A DNA stretch of 64,000 bases. Source: Pseudomonas fluorescens. GTDB taxonomy: Bacteria > Pseudomonadota > Gammaproteobacteria > Pseudomonadales > Pseudomonadaceae. Below the pieces are notes generated by a model. The model was not told the origin of the DNA. It made no database searches and was given only the letters and a program-made list of their open reading frames with translations. The translations under genes were made by a program, and so were the position numbers. The stretch covers positions 62,001 to 126,000 of the forward strand of contig NZ_LACC01000023.1 of assembly GCF_000967965.1 (NCBI RefSeq). Direction: 5' to 3'. Within the stretch, counting starts at the first letter, position 1. Each line of letters opens with the position of its first letter. Below are positions 43,792 through 53,182 of the stretch, piece by piece.

Positions 43792-45151
43792 GGCCTTGAA
43801 ACTGAGTGAACTGACTGCTGCGCTGAATGCTCGCCTTGTGTCCGTCGATGCCAGCTTCGACGGTGTCAGCATCGACAGCCGTGCAATCAAGCCGGGGCAG
43901 TTGTTCATTGCCCTGACCGGTCCGCGTTTTGACGGTCATGACTATCTGAACGAAGTCGCCGCCAAGGGCGCCGTGGCTGCGCTGGTCGAGCGTGAAGTCG
44001 CTGGCAGCACGCTGCCGCAGTTACTGGTCAGCGACACCCGCCAGGCCCTGGGCCAGTTGGGCGCGCTGAATCGCGTCGCCTACGTCCATCCGGTCGCGGC
44101 CGTCACCGGTTCCAGCGGCAAGACCACGGTCAAGGAGATGCTTGCGAGCATCCTGCGCACGCGCGGCGCAGTGCTGGCCACTCGTGGCAATTTAAACAAC
44201 GACCTCGGCGTGCCGCTGACCTTGCTCGAACTGGCGCCGGAACACACCGCTGCCGTGATCGAACTGGGTGCTTCGCGTCTGGGCGAAATTGCCTACACCG
44301 TCGGCCTGAGCAGGCCGCACGTGGCCATTCTCAATAACGCCGGGACCGCCCACGTCGGTGAGTTCGGCGGTCCGGACAAAATCGTCGAAGCCAAGGGTGA
44401 GATCATTGAAGGGCTGGATGCCGATGGCGTCGCCGTTCTCAATCTCGACGACAAGGCATTCGGTATCTGGAAGGCGCGCGCCGGTGACCGCAAAGTGCTG
44501 ACGTTTGCGTTGAGCAACACCAGTGCCGATTTCTACGCCAGTGACCTGGCCACCGATGCTCGCGGCTGCCCGGCGTTCAACCTGCACAGCCCTGAAGGCT
44601 CGGAGCGCGTTCAACTGAACCTGCTCGGCACCCACAACGTCGCCAATGCCATGGCCGCCGCTGCCGCCGCCCATGCCCTGGGTGTGTCGCTGTTCGGTAT
44701 CGCCGCCGGCCTTGGCGCGGTGCAACCGGTCAAGGGTCGCACCGTTGCGCAATTGGCCAGCAATGGCATGCGCGTGATCGATGACACTTACAACGCCAAC
44801 CCCACCTCAATGTGCGCTGCCGTTGATATACTGGCCGGCTTTTCCGGTCGCACCGTCCTGGTGCTCGGGGATATCGGCGAGTTGGGCGAATGGGCGGAGC
44901 AGGGGCACCGCGACGTGGGCGAGTACGCCCGTGGCAAGGTTTCTGCGCTGTACGCCGTCGGGCCAATGATGGCTCACGCCGTGAACGCATTCGGTCCGCA
45001 GGCTTTTCACTTCAGCACACAGGCTGAACTGATCAAGGCCCTGGGTGCCGAGCAAGACACAAATACCACCATTTTGATCAAGGGGTCGCGCAGCGCTGCG
45101 ATGGAAAACGTCGTCGCCGCCTTGTGCGGGTCCAGTCTGGAGAAACATTAA
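43784..45151 (+). CDS. murF: UDP-N-acetylmuramoyl-tripeptide--D-alanyl-D-alanine ligase MurF
   Basis: 455 aa. The ATP-binding loop GSSGKTT is at 109-115, and the N-terminal SRAIKPGQLFIALTGPRFDGHDY is the MurF/MurE substrate domain. It adds D-Ala-D-Ala to the UDP-MurNAc-tripeptide. GGGAGG lies just before the ATG within murE. The stop overlaps mraY by one base. Confidence 0.96.
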   Translation: MLKALKLSELTAALNARLVSVDASFDGVSIDSRAIKPGQLFIALTGPRFDGHDYLNEVAAKGAVAALVEREVAGSTLPQLLVSDTRQALGQLGALNRVAYVHPVAAVTGSSGKTTVKEMLASILRTRGAVLATRGNLNNDLGVPLTLLELAPEHTAAVIELGASRLGEIAYTVGLSRPHVAILNNAGTAHVGEFGGPDKIVEAKGEIIEGLDADGVAVLNLDDKAFGIWKARAGDRKVLTFALSNTSADFYASDLATDARGCPAFNLHSPEGSERVQLNLLGTHNVANAMAAAAAAHALGVSLFGIAAGLGAVQPVKGRTVAQLASNGMRVIDDTYNANPTSMCAAVDILAGFSGRTVLVLGDIGELGEWAEQGHRDVGEYARGKVSALYAVGPMMAHAVNAFGPQAFHFSTQAELIKALGAEQDTNTTILIKGSRSAAMENVVAALCGSSLEKH

Positions 45152-46233
45152 TGCTGCTGCTGCTAGCGGAGTATCTGCAACAGTTCTACAAAGGCTTCGC
45201 GGTCTTCCAGTACCTGACCCTGCGCGGGATTCTCGGTGTACTGACCGCGCTGGTCCTGTCGCTGTGCTATGGCCCATGGATGATCCGCACGTTGCAGAAC
45301 CGTCAGATCGGTCAATCCGTTCGCAACGACGGCCCGCAGTCGCACCTGTCCAAGTCGGGTACACCGACCATGGGTGGCGCGCTGATTCTGTCGTCCATCG
45401 GTGTCAGCACTCTGCTGTGGGCTGACCTGAGCAACCGTTACGTCTGGGTCGTGTTGCTGGTGACCCTGCTGTTCGGCGCCATCGGCTGGGTCGACGACTA
45501 CCGCAAGGTCATCGAGAAGAACTCCCGTGGCTTGCCGAGCCGCTGGAAGTATTTCTGGCAGTCGGTGTTCGGCCTGGGCGCGGCGATCTTCCTTTATATG
45601 ACTGCCGCTACGCCGGTGGAAACCACCCTGATCCTGCCGATGCTCAAGGACTACAGCATTCCGCTGGGCGCAGGCTTCATCGTGCTGACCTATTTCGTGA
45701 TCGTCGGTTCGAGTAACGCGGTCAACCTGACCGACGGCCTCGATGGCCTGGCGATCATGCCGACCGTGATGGTCGGTGGTGGCCTGGGCATTTTCTGCTA
45801 CCTGTCGGGTAACGTGAAATTCGCCGAATACCTGCTGATTCCTTACGTACCGGGCGCCGGTGAGTTGATCGTGTTCTGTGGTGCACTGATCGGAGCAGGC
45901 CTGGGCTTCCTCTGGTTCAACACCTATCCGGCACAAGTCTTCATGGGTGACGTCGGCGCACTGGCGCTGGGCGCTGCCCTGGGCACCATCGCGGTGATCG
46001 TCCGTCAGGAAATCGTCCTGTTCATCATGGGCGGCGTGTTCGTGATGGAAACCCTGTCAGTCGTCATTCAGGTTGCCTCTTTTAAACTGACCGGTCGCCG
46101 TGTATTCCGCATGGCGCCCATTCACCACCACTTTGAACTCAAGGGCTGGCCCGAGCCGCGCGTGATCGTCCGTTTCTGGATCATCACCGTGATTCTCGTG
46201 CTGGTTGGCCTTGCCACCCTGAAGCTGAGGTAG
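45151..46233 (+). CDS. mraY: Phospho-N-acetylmuramoyl-pentapeptide-transferase MraY
   Basis: 360 aa, with about ten membrane helices. It contains the conserved WVDDYRK, NLTDGLDGLA (catalytic Asp residues) and the final PIHHHFELKGW His block. It transfers phospho-MurNAc-pentapeptide to undecaprenyl phosphate to make lipid I. The ATG at 45151 follows TCTGGAG and overlaps the murF stop by one base; an upstream in-frame start is inside murF. Confidence 0.97.
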   Translation: MLLLLAEYLQQFYKGFAVFQYLTLRGILGVLTALVLSLCYGPWMIRTLQNRQIGQSVRNDGPQSHLSKSGTPTMGGALILSSIGVSTLLWADLSNRYVWVVLLVTLLFGAIGWVDDYRKVIEKNSRGLPSRWKYFWQSVFGLGAAIFLYMTAATPVETTLILPMLKDYSIPLGAGFIVLTYFVIVGSSNAVNLTDGLDGLAIMPTVMVGGGLGIFCYLSGNVKFAEYLLIPYVPGAGELIVFCGALIGAGLGFLWFNTYPAQVFMGDVGALALGAALGTIAVIVRQEIVLFIMGGVFVMETLSVVIQVASFKLTGRRVFRMAPIHHHFELKGWPEPRVIVRFWIITVILVLVGLATLKLR

Positions 46234-46239
46234 AAATAC

Positions 46240-47586
46240 GTGTCTCTGATCGCTTCTGACCACTTCCGCATCGTTGTCGGCCTCGGCAAGAGCGGCATGT
46301 CCCTGGTTCGCTTCCTGGCGAACCGGGGCGTGGCGTTTGCCGTGGCCGATACGCGGGAAAATCCACCGGAACTGGCCACGCTCAAGCGTGACTATCCGCA
46401 CGTGGAAGTGCGTTGTGGCGAGCTGGACGTCGAATTCCTGTGCCGTGCCGACGAGCTCTACGTGAGCCCGGGCCTGGCGCTGGCGACCCCGGCCCTGCAG
46501 GCCGCCGCCGCCCGTGGCGTGAAATTGTCCGGTGACATCGAGTTGTTCGCGCGTAACGCGAAGGCACCGATCGTGGCCATCAGCGGTTCCAACGCGAAAA
46601 GTACCGTGACCACGCTGGTCGGCGAGATGGCGGCTGCGGCAGGCAAGCGTGTTGCCGTCGGTGGCAACCTCGGTACGCCGGCGCTGGACTTGCTCAGCGA
46701 CGACATCGAGTTGTACGTGATGGAGTTGTCGAGTTTCCAGCTGGAAACCACCGATCAGCTCAACGCCGAAGTGGCGACTGTGCTCAACGTCAGCGAAGAC
46801 CACATGGACCGTTACAGCGGTCTGCCGGCCTATCACCTGGCCAAGCACAGGATCTTCCGTGGCGCCAGGCAGTTTGTGGTCAATCGTCAGGACGCCCTGA
46901 GTCGTCCGTTGATAGGCGAAGGGCAGCCATGCTGGACCTTCGGCCTGAGCAAGCCCGATTTCAAAGCTTTCGGTATTCGTGAAGAAGACGGCGAGAAATA
47001 CCTGGCCTTCGAATTCCAGAATCTGATGCCAGTGCGCGAATTGAAGATTCGCGGCGCCCACAACCAGTCCAACGCCCTGGCAGCCCTGGCCCTGGGCCAT
47101 GCAGTCGGCCTGCCATTCGATGCCATGCTGTCGAGCCTGCGCACCTTCGCCGGTCTCGAACACCGCTGCCAGTGGGTCCGTGACCTTGACGGCGTGGGCT
47201 ATTACAACGATTCCAAGGCCACCAACGTTGGCGCTGCACTGGCTGCCATCGAAGGCCTGGGCGCGGACATCGACGGCAAGGTCGTGCTGATCGCCGGTGG
47301 CGATGGCAAGGGCGCCGAGTTCAAGGACCTGCGCGATCCGGTGGCGGCCAACTGCCGCGCCGTGGTCCTGATGGGCCGCGATTCCGACAAGATCGGCGAG
47401 GCCATCGGCGATGCCGTACCGCTGATCCGCGCCGGCTCCCTGATCGAAGCCGTCGAGCAATGCCGCGCCGCAGCCCAGCCGGGCGACGTGGTGCTGCTGT
47501 CGCCAGCCTGTGCCAGTTTCGACATGTTCAAGAACTACGAAGACCGTGGTCACCAGTTCGTCCAAGCCGTGGAGGATCTGGCATGA
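46240..47586 (+). CDS. murD: UDP-N-acetylmuramoyl-L-alanine--D-glutamate ligase MurD
   Basis: 448 aa. The ATP loop reads GSNAKST (116-122), with Ala where most MurD proteins have Gly (GTNGKST); the Lys and Ser/Thr ligands are kept. SEDHMDRY and YNDSKATN blocks are typical. It adds D-Glu to UDP-MurNAc-L-Ala. The start is GTG at 46240, six bases after the mraY stop. The stop overlaps ftsW by four bases. Confidence 0.95.
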   Translation: MSLIASDHFRIVVGLGKSGMSLVRFLANRGVAFAVADTRENPPELATLKRDYPHVEVRCGELDVEFLCRADELYVSPGLALATPALQAAAARGVKLSGDIELFARNAKAPIVAISGSNAKSTVTTLVGEMAAAAGKRVAVGGNLGTPALDLLSDDIELYVMELSSFQLETTDQLNAEVATVLNVSEDHMDRYSGLPAYHLAKHRIFRGARQFVVNRQDALSRPLIGEGQPCWTFGLSKPDFKAFGIREEDGEKYLAFEFQNLMPVRELKIRGAHNQSNALAALALGHAVGLPFDAMLSSLRTFAGLEHRCQWVRDLDGVGYYNDSKATNVGAALAAIEGLGADIDGKVVLIAGGDGKGAEFKDLRDPVAANCRAVVLMGRDSDKIGEAIGDAVPLIRAGSLIEAVEQCRAAAQPGDVVLLSPACASFDMFKNYEDRGHQFVQAVEDLA

Positions 47587-48800
47587 GCCTAAAAGGCATC
47601 ATCAAGCCGTATCCATCGCCGCTCATCACCGGGCGCGGTATCGACCTCGACTTCCCGATGCTTGCCGGTTGCCTGACGCTGCTCGGCCTGGGGCTGATCA
47701 TGATCGCCTCGGCATCGACCGAAGTGGCGGCCGTGCAGTCGGGCAGCGCCCTGTATTACATGATTCGCCACCTTATTTACGTGGTGCTGGGCCTGGGTGC
47801 CTGCATCGTCACCATGATGATCCCGATCGCTACCTGGCAACGTCTGGGCTGGCTGATGCTGCTGGGTGCGTTCGGCTTGCTGGTGATGGTGATCGTTCCG
47901 GGGATCGGCCGTGAAGTTAACGGCTCGATGCGCTGGATCGGCTTCAGTTTCTTCAACGTCCAGCCTTCCGAGATCGCCAAGGTGTTCGTGGTGATCTACC
48001 TCGCCGGTTATCTGGTGCGTCGCCAGAAAGAAGTGCGCGAAAGCTGGATGGGCTTCTTCAAGCCGTTCATCGTGCTGCTGCCGATGGCGGGCCTGCTGCT
48101 GATGGAGCCGGACTTCGGTGCCACCGTCGTGATGATGGGCGCTGCGGCGGCGATGCTGTTCCTGGGGGGCGTCGGGCTGTTCCGTTTTTCCCTGATGGTG
48201 GTGCTGGCTGTCGGCGCGGTGGTGCTGTTGATTCAAATGCAGCCGTATCGAATGGCGCGCCTGACCAACTTTGCCGACCCGTGGGCCGACCAGTTCGGTG
48301 CCGGCTATCAGCTGTCCCAAGCCTTGATCGCCTTCGGTCGCGGCGAATGGCTGGGCGTCGGCCTGGGCAACAGCGTGCAGAAACAGTTCTACCTGCCGGA
48401 AGCCCACACCGACTTCGTGTTCTCGGTCCTGGCCGAAGAACTGGGTGCCGTGGGTTCGTTGTGTACCGTGGCACTGTTCGTCTTCGTGTGTATTCGCGGC
48501 ATGTACATCGGATTGTGGGCGGAAAAGGCCAAGCAGTTTTTCGCCGCTTATGTTGCCTACGGTTTGTCGTTCCTGTGGATCGGCCAGTTCCTGATCAACA
48601 TCGGCGTGAACGTCGGCCTGCTGCCGACCAAGGGTCTGACCCTGCCGTTCCTCAGTTATGGTGGCAGTTCGTTGGTGATCTGCTGTGCCTGTCTCGGCTT
48701 GTTGCTGCGCATCGAGTGGGAAAGTCGAACCCACCTGGGCAGTGAAGAGATGGAGTTCCATGAGAGCGACTTCGCTGAGGAGCCGAACCATGGGCGCTAA
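47583..48800 (+). CDS. ftsW: Peptidoglycan glycosyltransferase FtsW
   Basis: 405 aa with about ten membrane helices of the SEDS family. WIGFSFFNVQPSEIAK and the C-terminal LPFLSYGGSSLV are the SEDS signatures. It polymerises septal glycan from lipid II together with FtsI. ATG 47583 overlaps the murD stop (ATGA). It overlaps murG by 11 bases. Confidence 0.95.
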   Translation: MSLKGIIKPYPSPLITGRGIDLDFPMLAGCLTLLGLGLIMIASASTEVAAVQSGSALYYMIRHLIYVVLGLGACIVTMMIPIATWQRLGWLMLLGAFGLLVMVIVPGIGREVNGSMRWIGFSFFNVQPSEIAKVFVVIYLAGYLVRRQKEVRESWMGFFKPFIVLLPMAGLLLMEPDFGATVVMMGAAAAMLFLGGVGLFRFSLMVVLAVGAVVLLIQMQPYRMARLTNFADPWADQFGAGYQLSQALIAFGRGEWLGVGLGNSVQKQFYLPEAHTDFVFSVLAEELGAVGSLCTVALFVFVCIRGMYIGLWAEKAKQFFAAYVAYGLSFLWIGQFLINIGVNVGLLPTKGLTLPFLSYGGSSLVICCACLGLLLRIEWESRTHLGSEEMEFHESDFAEEPNHGR

Positions 48801-49860
48801 CGTCATGATCATGGCAGGCGGTACCGGTGGCCACGTGTTCCCGGCGCTGGCCTGTGCCCGCGAATTCCAGGCGCGCGGCTATACCGTGCACTGGCTCGGC
48901 ACCCCGCGTGGCATCGAGAACGATCTGGTACCGGCAGCCGGTATCGAGCTGCACCGGATCAACGCCAGCGGTCTGCGCGGCAAGGGCAAATTGTCCCTGC
49001 TCAAGGCGCCGTTCATGTTGTTCAAGTCGGTCTGGCAGGCGCGGGCGATCATTCGCCGTCTGCAACCGGTCTGCGTCGTGGGTTTTGGTGGCTTTGTGAC
49101 CGGTCCTGGCGGCGTCGCGGCAAAACTGGCCGGCGTGCCGGTGATCGTTCACGAACAGAACGCCGTGGCCGGTACCGCCAATCGGTTGCTGGTGCCGTTG
49201 GCCGCCCGAGTCTGTGAAGCGTTCCCCGACACCTTTACCCTGTCGGACAGCCGCCGGACCACTGGTAATCCGGTGCGCACCGAGCTGTTCCTCGAGACAT
49301 CGCGACCTGCCCTGGCCGGTCGCAAGGCGCGTTTGCTGATTCTGGGCGGAAGCCTGGGCGCAGAACCGTTGAACAAGTTGCTGCCTGAAGCCCTGTCGCA
49401 AGTCGCTGCCGACTTGCGTCCGGAAGTGTTCCATCAGGCCGGCAAAAACCACGATGAAGTGACTGCAGAGCGCTATCGCGCGGCTGGCGTCGAGGCGCAG
49501 GTGCAGCCCTTCATCAAAGACATGGCTCAAGCCTACAGCTGGGCCGACCTGGTGGTATGTCGCGCAGGCGCGCTGACCATCAGTGAACTGGCCGCCGCCG
49601 GTCTGCCCTCGATGCTGGTGCCTTTGCCTCACGCCATCGACGATCACCAGACCCGCAACGCCGAATATTTGGCCCGTGAAGGCGCAGCCTTCCTGATGCC
49701 GCAAAGAACGACTGGTGCAGCGGATCTTGCCGCTCGCCTGACAGAGGTCCTGATGCAACCACAACGACTCAACGAAATGGCTACCGCGGCACGCCGCCTG
49801 GCCAAACCCGATGCCACCCGTAACGTGGTCGATAGCTGCCTGGAGGTGGCCCATGGTTGA
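48790..49860 (+). CDS. murG: UDP-N-acetylglucosamine transferase MurG
   Basis: 356 aa. IMAGGTGGHVFPALA near the N-terminus, HEQNAVAGTANR and ILGGSLGAEPLN mark the lipid I and UDP-GlcNAc binding folds. It makes lipid II at the inner face of the membrane. The start 48790 follows GAGGAG (48776-48781 region), and overlaps ftsW by 11 bases. Longer in-frame starts are less consistent with homologues. Confidence 0.96.
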   Translation: MGANVMIMAGGTGGHVFPALACAREFQARGYTVHWLGTPRGIENDLVPAAGIELHRINASGLRGKGKLSLLKAPFMLFKSVWQARAIIRRLQPVCVVGFGGFVTGPGGVAAKLAGVPVIVHEQNAVAGTANRLLVPLAARVCEAFPDTFTLSDSRRTTGNPVRTELFLETSRPALAGRKARLLILGGSLGAEPLNKLLPEALSQVAADLRPEVFHQAGKNHDEVTAERYRAAGVEAQVQPFIKDMAQAYSWADLVVCRAGALTISELAAAGLPSMLVPLPHAIDDHQTRNAEYLAREGAAFLMPQRTTGAADLAARLTEVLMQPQRLNEMATAARRLAKPDATRNVVDSCLEVAHG

Positions 49861-51313
49861 GAGTCAGAAAGCCATGCCGCAACCGGAAATGCGCCGCATC
49901 CGTCGTATCCACTTCGTCGGTATCGGCGGTGTGGGCATGTGCGGGATTGCCGAAGTGCTGCTGAACCTGGGTTATGCCGTGTCCGGCTCTGACCTGAAGG
50001 CTTCGCCGGTGACCGAGCGTCTGGAGTCTTTCGGGGCGCAGATCTTCATCGGCCACCGCGCCGAGAACGCCGCGGCCGCTGACGTGCTGGTGGTGTCGAG
50101 CGCTGTGAACACCTCCAACCCGGAAGTCGCTACCGCGCTGGAACGCCGTATCCCGGTGGTGCCGCGTGCAGAAATGCTGGCTGAGCTGATGCGTTATCGC
50201 CACGGCATCGCCGTTGCCGGTACCCATGGCAAAACCACCACCACCAGTCTGATCGCTTCGGTATTCGCCGCTGGTGGCCTGGACCCGACATTCGTGATCG
50301 GTGGACGCCTGAATGCCGCGGGCACCAATGCCCAGCTCGGCACCAGTCGCTACCTGATCGCCGAAGCCGACGAAAGCGACGCCAGCTTCCTGCACTTGCA
50401 GCCGCTGGTGGCCGTGGTCACCAACATCGACGCTGACCACATGGCGACCTATGACGGTGACTTCAACAAGCTGAAGAAAACCTTCGTCGAATTCCTGCAC
50501 AACCTGCCGTTCTACGGCCTGGCGGTGGTGTGCCTGGACGATCCGGTGGTGCGTGAAATCCTCCCGCAGGTCAAACGCCCGACGGTCACCTATGGCTTCG
50601 GCGAAGACTGCGACGTGCGCGCCATCAACGTGCGCCAGCAAGGCATGCAGACCTTCTTCACCGTGCTGCGCCCTGACCGCGAGCCGCTGGATGTTTCGGT
50701 GAACATGCCGGGCAACCACAACGTATTGAATGCACTGGCGACCATCTGCATCGCCACTGACGAAGGCGTCAGCGATGAAGCCATCGTCCAGGGCCTGTCC
50801 GGGTTCCAGGGTGTCGGCCGACGCTTCCAGGTCTACGGCGAACTGCCGGTGGACGGCGGCAATGTGATGCTGGTCGATGACTACGGTCACCACCCGACGG
50901 AAGTCGCGGCCGTGATCAAGGCCGTACGCGGTGGCTGGCCGGAGCGCCGCCTGGTGATGGTCTACCAGCCGCACCGTTACAGCCGCACCCGTGATCTGTA
51001 CGACGATTTCGTCAATGTACTGGCCGACGCCAACGTACTGCTGCTGATGGAAGTCTATCCGGCCGGCGAAGAGCCGATTCCGGGCGCCGACAGCCGCAAG
51101 CTGTGCAACAGCATCCGTCAGCGTGGCCAGCTTGATCCGATCTATATCGAGCGTGGTGTTGACCTGGCGCCAGTGGTCAAGCCGCTGCTGCGCGCCGGCG
51201 ACATCCTGCTGTGCCAGGGCGCCGGCGATATCGGCGGTCTCGCACCAAAACTGTTGAAAAGTGAGTTGTTCGCCGGTGCCGTTGCCGCGCCGGAGAAGGG
51301 GACGTTGAAATGA
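49853..51313 (+). CDS. murC: UDP-N-acetylmuramate--L-alanine ligase MurC
   Basis: 486 aa. FVGIGGVGMCGIAEVL at about 21-36 and the ATP loop GTHGKTTT (123-130) identify MurC, the first amino-acid ligase of stem peptide synthesis. The HPTEVAAVIKAVR block is in the C-terminal part. It overlaps murG by eight bases and ddlB by four. Confidence 0.97.
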   Translation: MVESQKAMPQPEMRRIRRIHFVGIGGVGMCGIAEVLLNLGYAVSGSDLKASPVTERLESFGAQIFIGHRAENAAAADVLVVSSAVNTSNPEVATALERRIPVVPRAEMLAELMRYRHGIAVAGTHGKTTTTSLIASVFAAGGLDPTFVIGGRLNAAGTNAQLGTSRYLIAEADESDASFLHLQPLVAVVTNIDADHMATYDGDFNKLKKTFVEFLHNLPFYGLAVVCLDDPVVREILPQVKRPTVTYGFGEDCDVRAINVRQQGMQTFFTVLRPDREPLDVSVNMPGNHNVLNALATICIATDEGVSDEAIVQGLSGFQGVGRRFQVYGELPVDGGNVMLVDDYGHHPTEVAAVIKAVRGGWPERRLVMVYQPHRYSRTRDLYDDFVNVLADANVLLLMEVYPAGEEPIPGADSRKLCNSIRQRGQLDPIYIERGVDLAPVVKPLLRAGDILLCQGAGDIGGLAPKLLKSELFAGAVAAPEKGTLK

Positions 51314-52293
51314 CTGCTGCCTACGCCAACCTGGTCTCCACGATCGCGCCGAAAGATTTCGGCCGCGTCGCCGTGCTGTTCGGCGGCAAGAGTGCCGAGC
51401 GAGAAGTGTCCCTGAAGTCGGGTAACGCTGTTCTGGACGCACTGCAAAGCGCCGGTGTGGACGCGTTCGGCCTCGACGTGGGCGATGACCTGCTGCAGCG
51501 TCTGCTCAACGAAAAGATCGACCGCGCCTTCATCATCCTCCACGGTCGTGGCGGTGAAGACGGCAGCATGCAGGGCCTGCTCGAATGCCTGGGCATTCCG
51601 TACACCGGCAGCGGCATTCTGGCGTCGGCCCTGGCGATGGACAAACTGCGCACCAAGCAGGTCTGGCACAGCCTGGGCATTCCGACCCCACGTCACGCGG
51701 TACTGAGCAGCGAGGCCGATTGTATTTCGGCGACGACGGAACTGGGCTTCCCTTTGATCGTCAAACCGGCCCATGAAGGTTCAAGTATCGGTATGGCCAA
51801 AGTGAGTTCCGCGTCCGAATTGATCGACGCATGGAAAGCGGCCAGTACCTACGATTCGCAAGTGTTGGTCGAGCAATGGATTCACGGTCCGGAGTTCACC
51901 ATCGCCACCCTGCGTGACCAGGTGTTGCCACCGATTGCCCTGGGCACGACGCACAGCTTCTACGACTACGACGCCAAGTACATCGCCAACGATACCCAGT
52001 ACCGCATTCCGTGCGGTCTGGACAGCGCCAAGGAAAAGGAACTCATGGACCTCACGGCGAAAGCCTGTGAAGCGCTGGGTATCGCCGGTTGGGGCAGGGC
52101 AGACGTGATGCAGGACGCCGACGGGCAGTTCTGGTTCCTGGAAGTCAACACCGCACCGGGCATGACCGATCACAGCCTGGTGCCGATGGCGGCCCGTGCC
52201 GCCGGTCTGGATTTCCAGCAACTGGTCCTGGCCATTTTGGCCGAGAGCGTTGCCAGCAACACTGCCGGTAACCAAGAGTCGACGAGAGGTTAA
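51310..52293 (+). CDS. ddlB: D-alanine--D-alanine ligase
   Basis: 327 aa. VAVLFGGKSAEREVSLKSG, LHGRGGEDGSMQGLLE and EVNTAPGMTDHSLVP are the conserved ATP-grasp Ddl blocks. It makes D-Ala-D-Ala for MurF. The ATG overlaps the murC stop (ATGA). Position between murC and ftsQ supports the DdlB name. Confidence 0.96.
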   Translation: MTAAYANLVSTIAPKDFGRVAVLFGGKSAEREVSLKSGNAVLDALQSAGVDAFGLDVGDDLLQRLLNEKIDRAFIILHGRGGEDGSMQGLLECLGIPYTGSGILASALAMDKLRTKQVWHSLGIPTPRHAVLSSEADCISATTELGFPLIVKPAHEGSSIGMAKVSSASELIDAWKAASTYDSQVLVEQWIHGPEFTIATLRDQVLPPIALGTTHSFYDYDAKYIANDTQYRIPCGLDSAKEKELMDLTAKACEALGIAGWGRADVMQDADGQFWFLEVNTAPGMTDHSLVPMAARAAGLDFQQLVLAILAESVASNTAGNQESTRG

Positions 52294-52297
52294 GGCC

Positions 52298-53167
52298 ATG
52301 CAAGGCGCTCAGCTCAGACATCAGCCCACCGCACCGACCGGCCGCAAGCCGGTGCCGCGGGGTGCCAGCCGAATGGTGGCCAAAGAGCCGATGTCCGCGC
52401 GCCTGCCGAAAGCCAATTTCGGCTTTCTGAAAAGCCTGTTCTGGCCGGTACTGCTGGTGGCCTTGGGGTTCGGTACTTACGAAGGTGCGACACGGTTGTT
52501 GCCGTATGCCGACCGGCCGATCACCAAGATCAACGTGCAGGGCGACCTGAGCTACATCAGCCAGCAAGCAGTGCAGCAGCGGATCGCCCCTTACGTGGCG
52601 TCGAGCTTCTTCACCATCGACCTGGCGAGCATGCGCACCGAGCTGGAAACGATGCCATGGATTGCCCACGCCGAAGTGCGCAGGGTGTGGCCGGATCAGG
52701 TGGTGATCCGCCTGGAAGAACAACTGCCGGTGGCCCGTTGGGGCGACGAGTCGCTATTGAACAACCAGGGCCAGGCCTTCACCCCGCGCGAGCTGGCGAA
52801 CTATGAACACCTGCCACAGCTGTTCGGCCCACAACGGGCCCAGCAGCAAGTGATGCAGCAATACCAGGTGCTGAGCCAGATGCTCAGGCCGCTGGGCTTC
52901 TCGATTGCACGCCTGGAACTGCGTGATCGCGGCAGCTGGTTCCTGACCACCGGCCCCGGCAGTGCGGGTCCCGGGATCGAACTGCTGCTGGGACGCGGCA
53001 ACCAGGTGGAAAAGATGCGCCGTTTCATCGCCATCTATGACAAGACGCTCAAAGAACAGATTACGAACATTGCGCGCATCGATCTGCGCTACGCCAACGG
53101 CCTCGCTGTTGGCTGGCGGGAACCTGTAGCGCCCACGGCAGCCCAACCCGCTGTCGCGAAGAATTAA
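52298..53167 (+). CDS. ftsQ: Cell division protein FtsQ
   Basis: 289 aa. Cytoplasmic N-terminus, one membrane helix (about 48-66), then a POTRA domain (ITKINVQGDLSYISQQAVQQ) and a beta domain. It scaffolds FtsB and FtsL at the septum. ATG 52298 lies four bases after the ddlB stop with TAAGG before it; an upstream in-frame start is inside ddlB. Confidence 0.93.
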   Translation: MQGAQLRHQPTAPTGRKPVPRGASRMVAKEPMSARLPKANFGFLKSLFWPVLLVALGFGTYEGATRLLPYADRPITKINVQGDLSYISQQAVQQRIAPYVASSFFTIDLASMRTELETMPWIAHAEVRRVWPDQVVIRLEEQLPVARWGDESLLNNQGQAFTPRELANYEHLPQLFGPQRAQQQVMQQYQVLSQMLRPLGFSIARLELRDRGSWFLTTGPGSAGPGIELLLGRGNQVEKMRRFIAIYDKTLKEQITNIARIDLRYANGLAVGWREPVAPTAAQPAVAKN

Positions 53168-53182
53168 GAAGAGGCAGGACCC

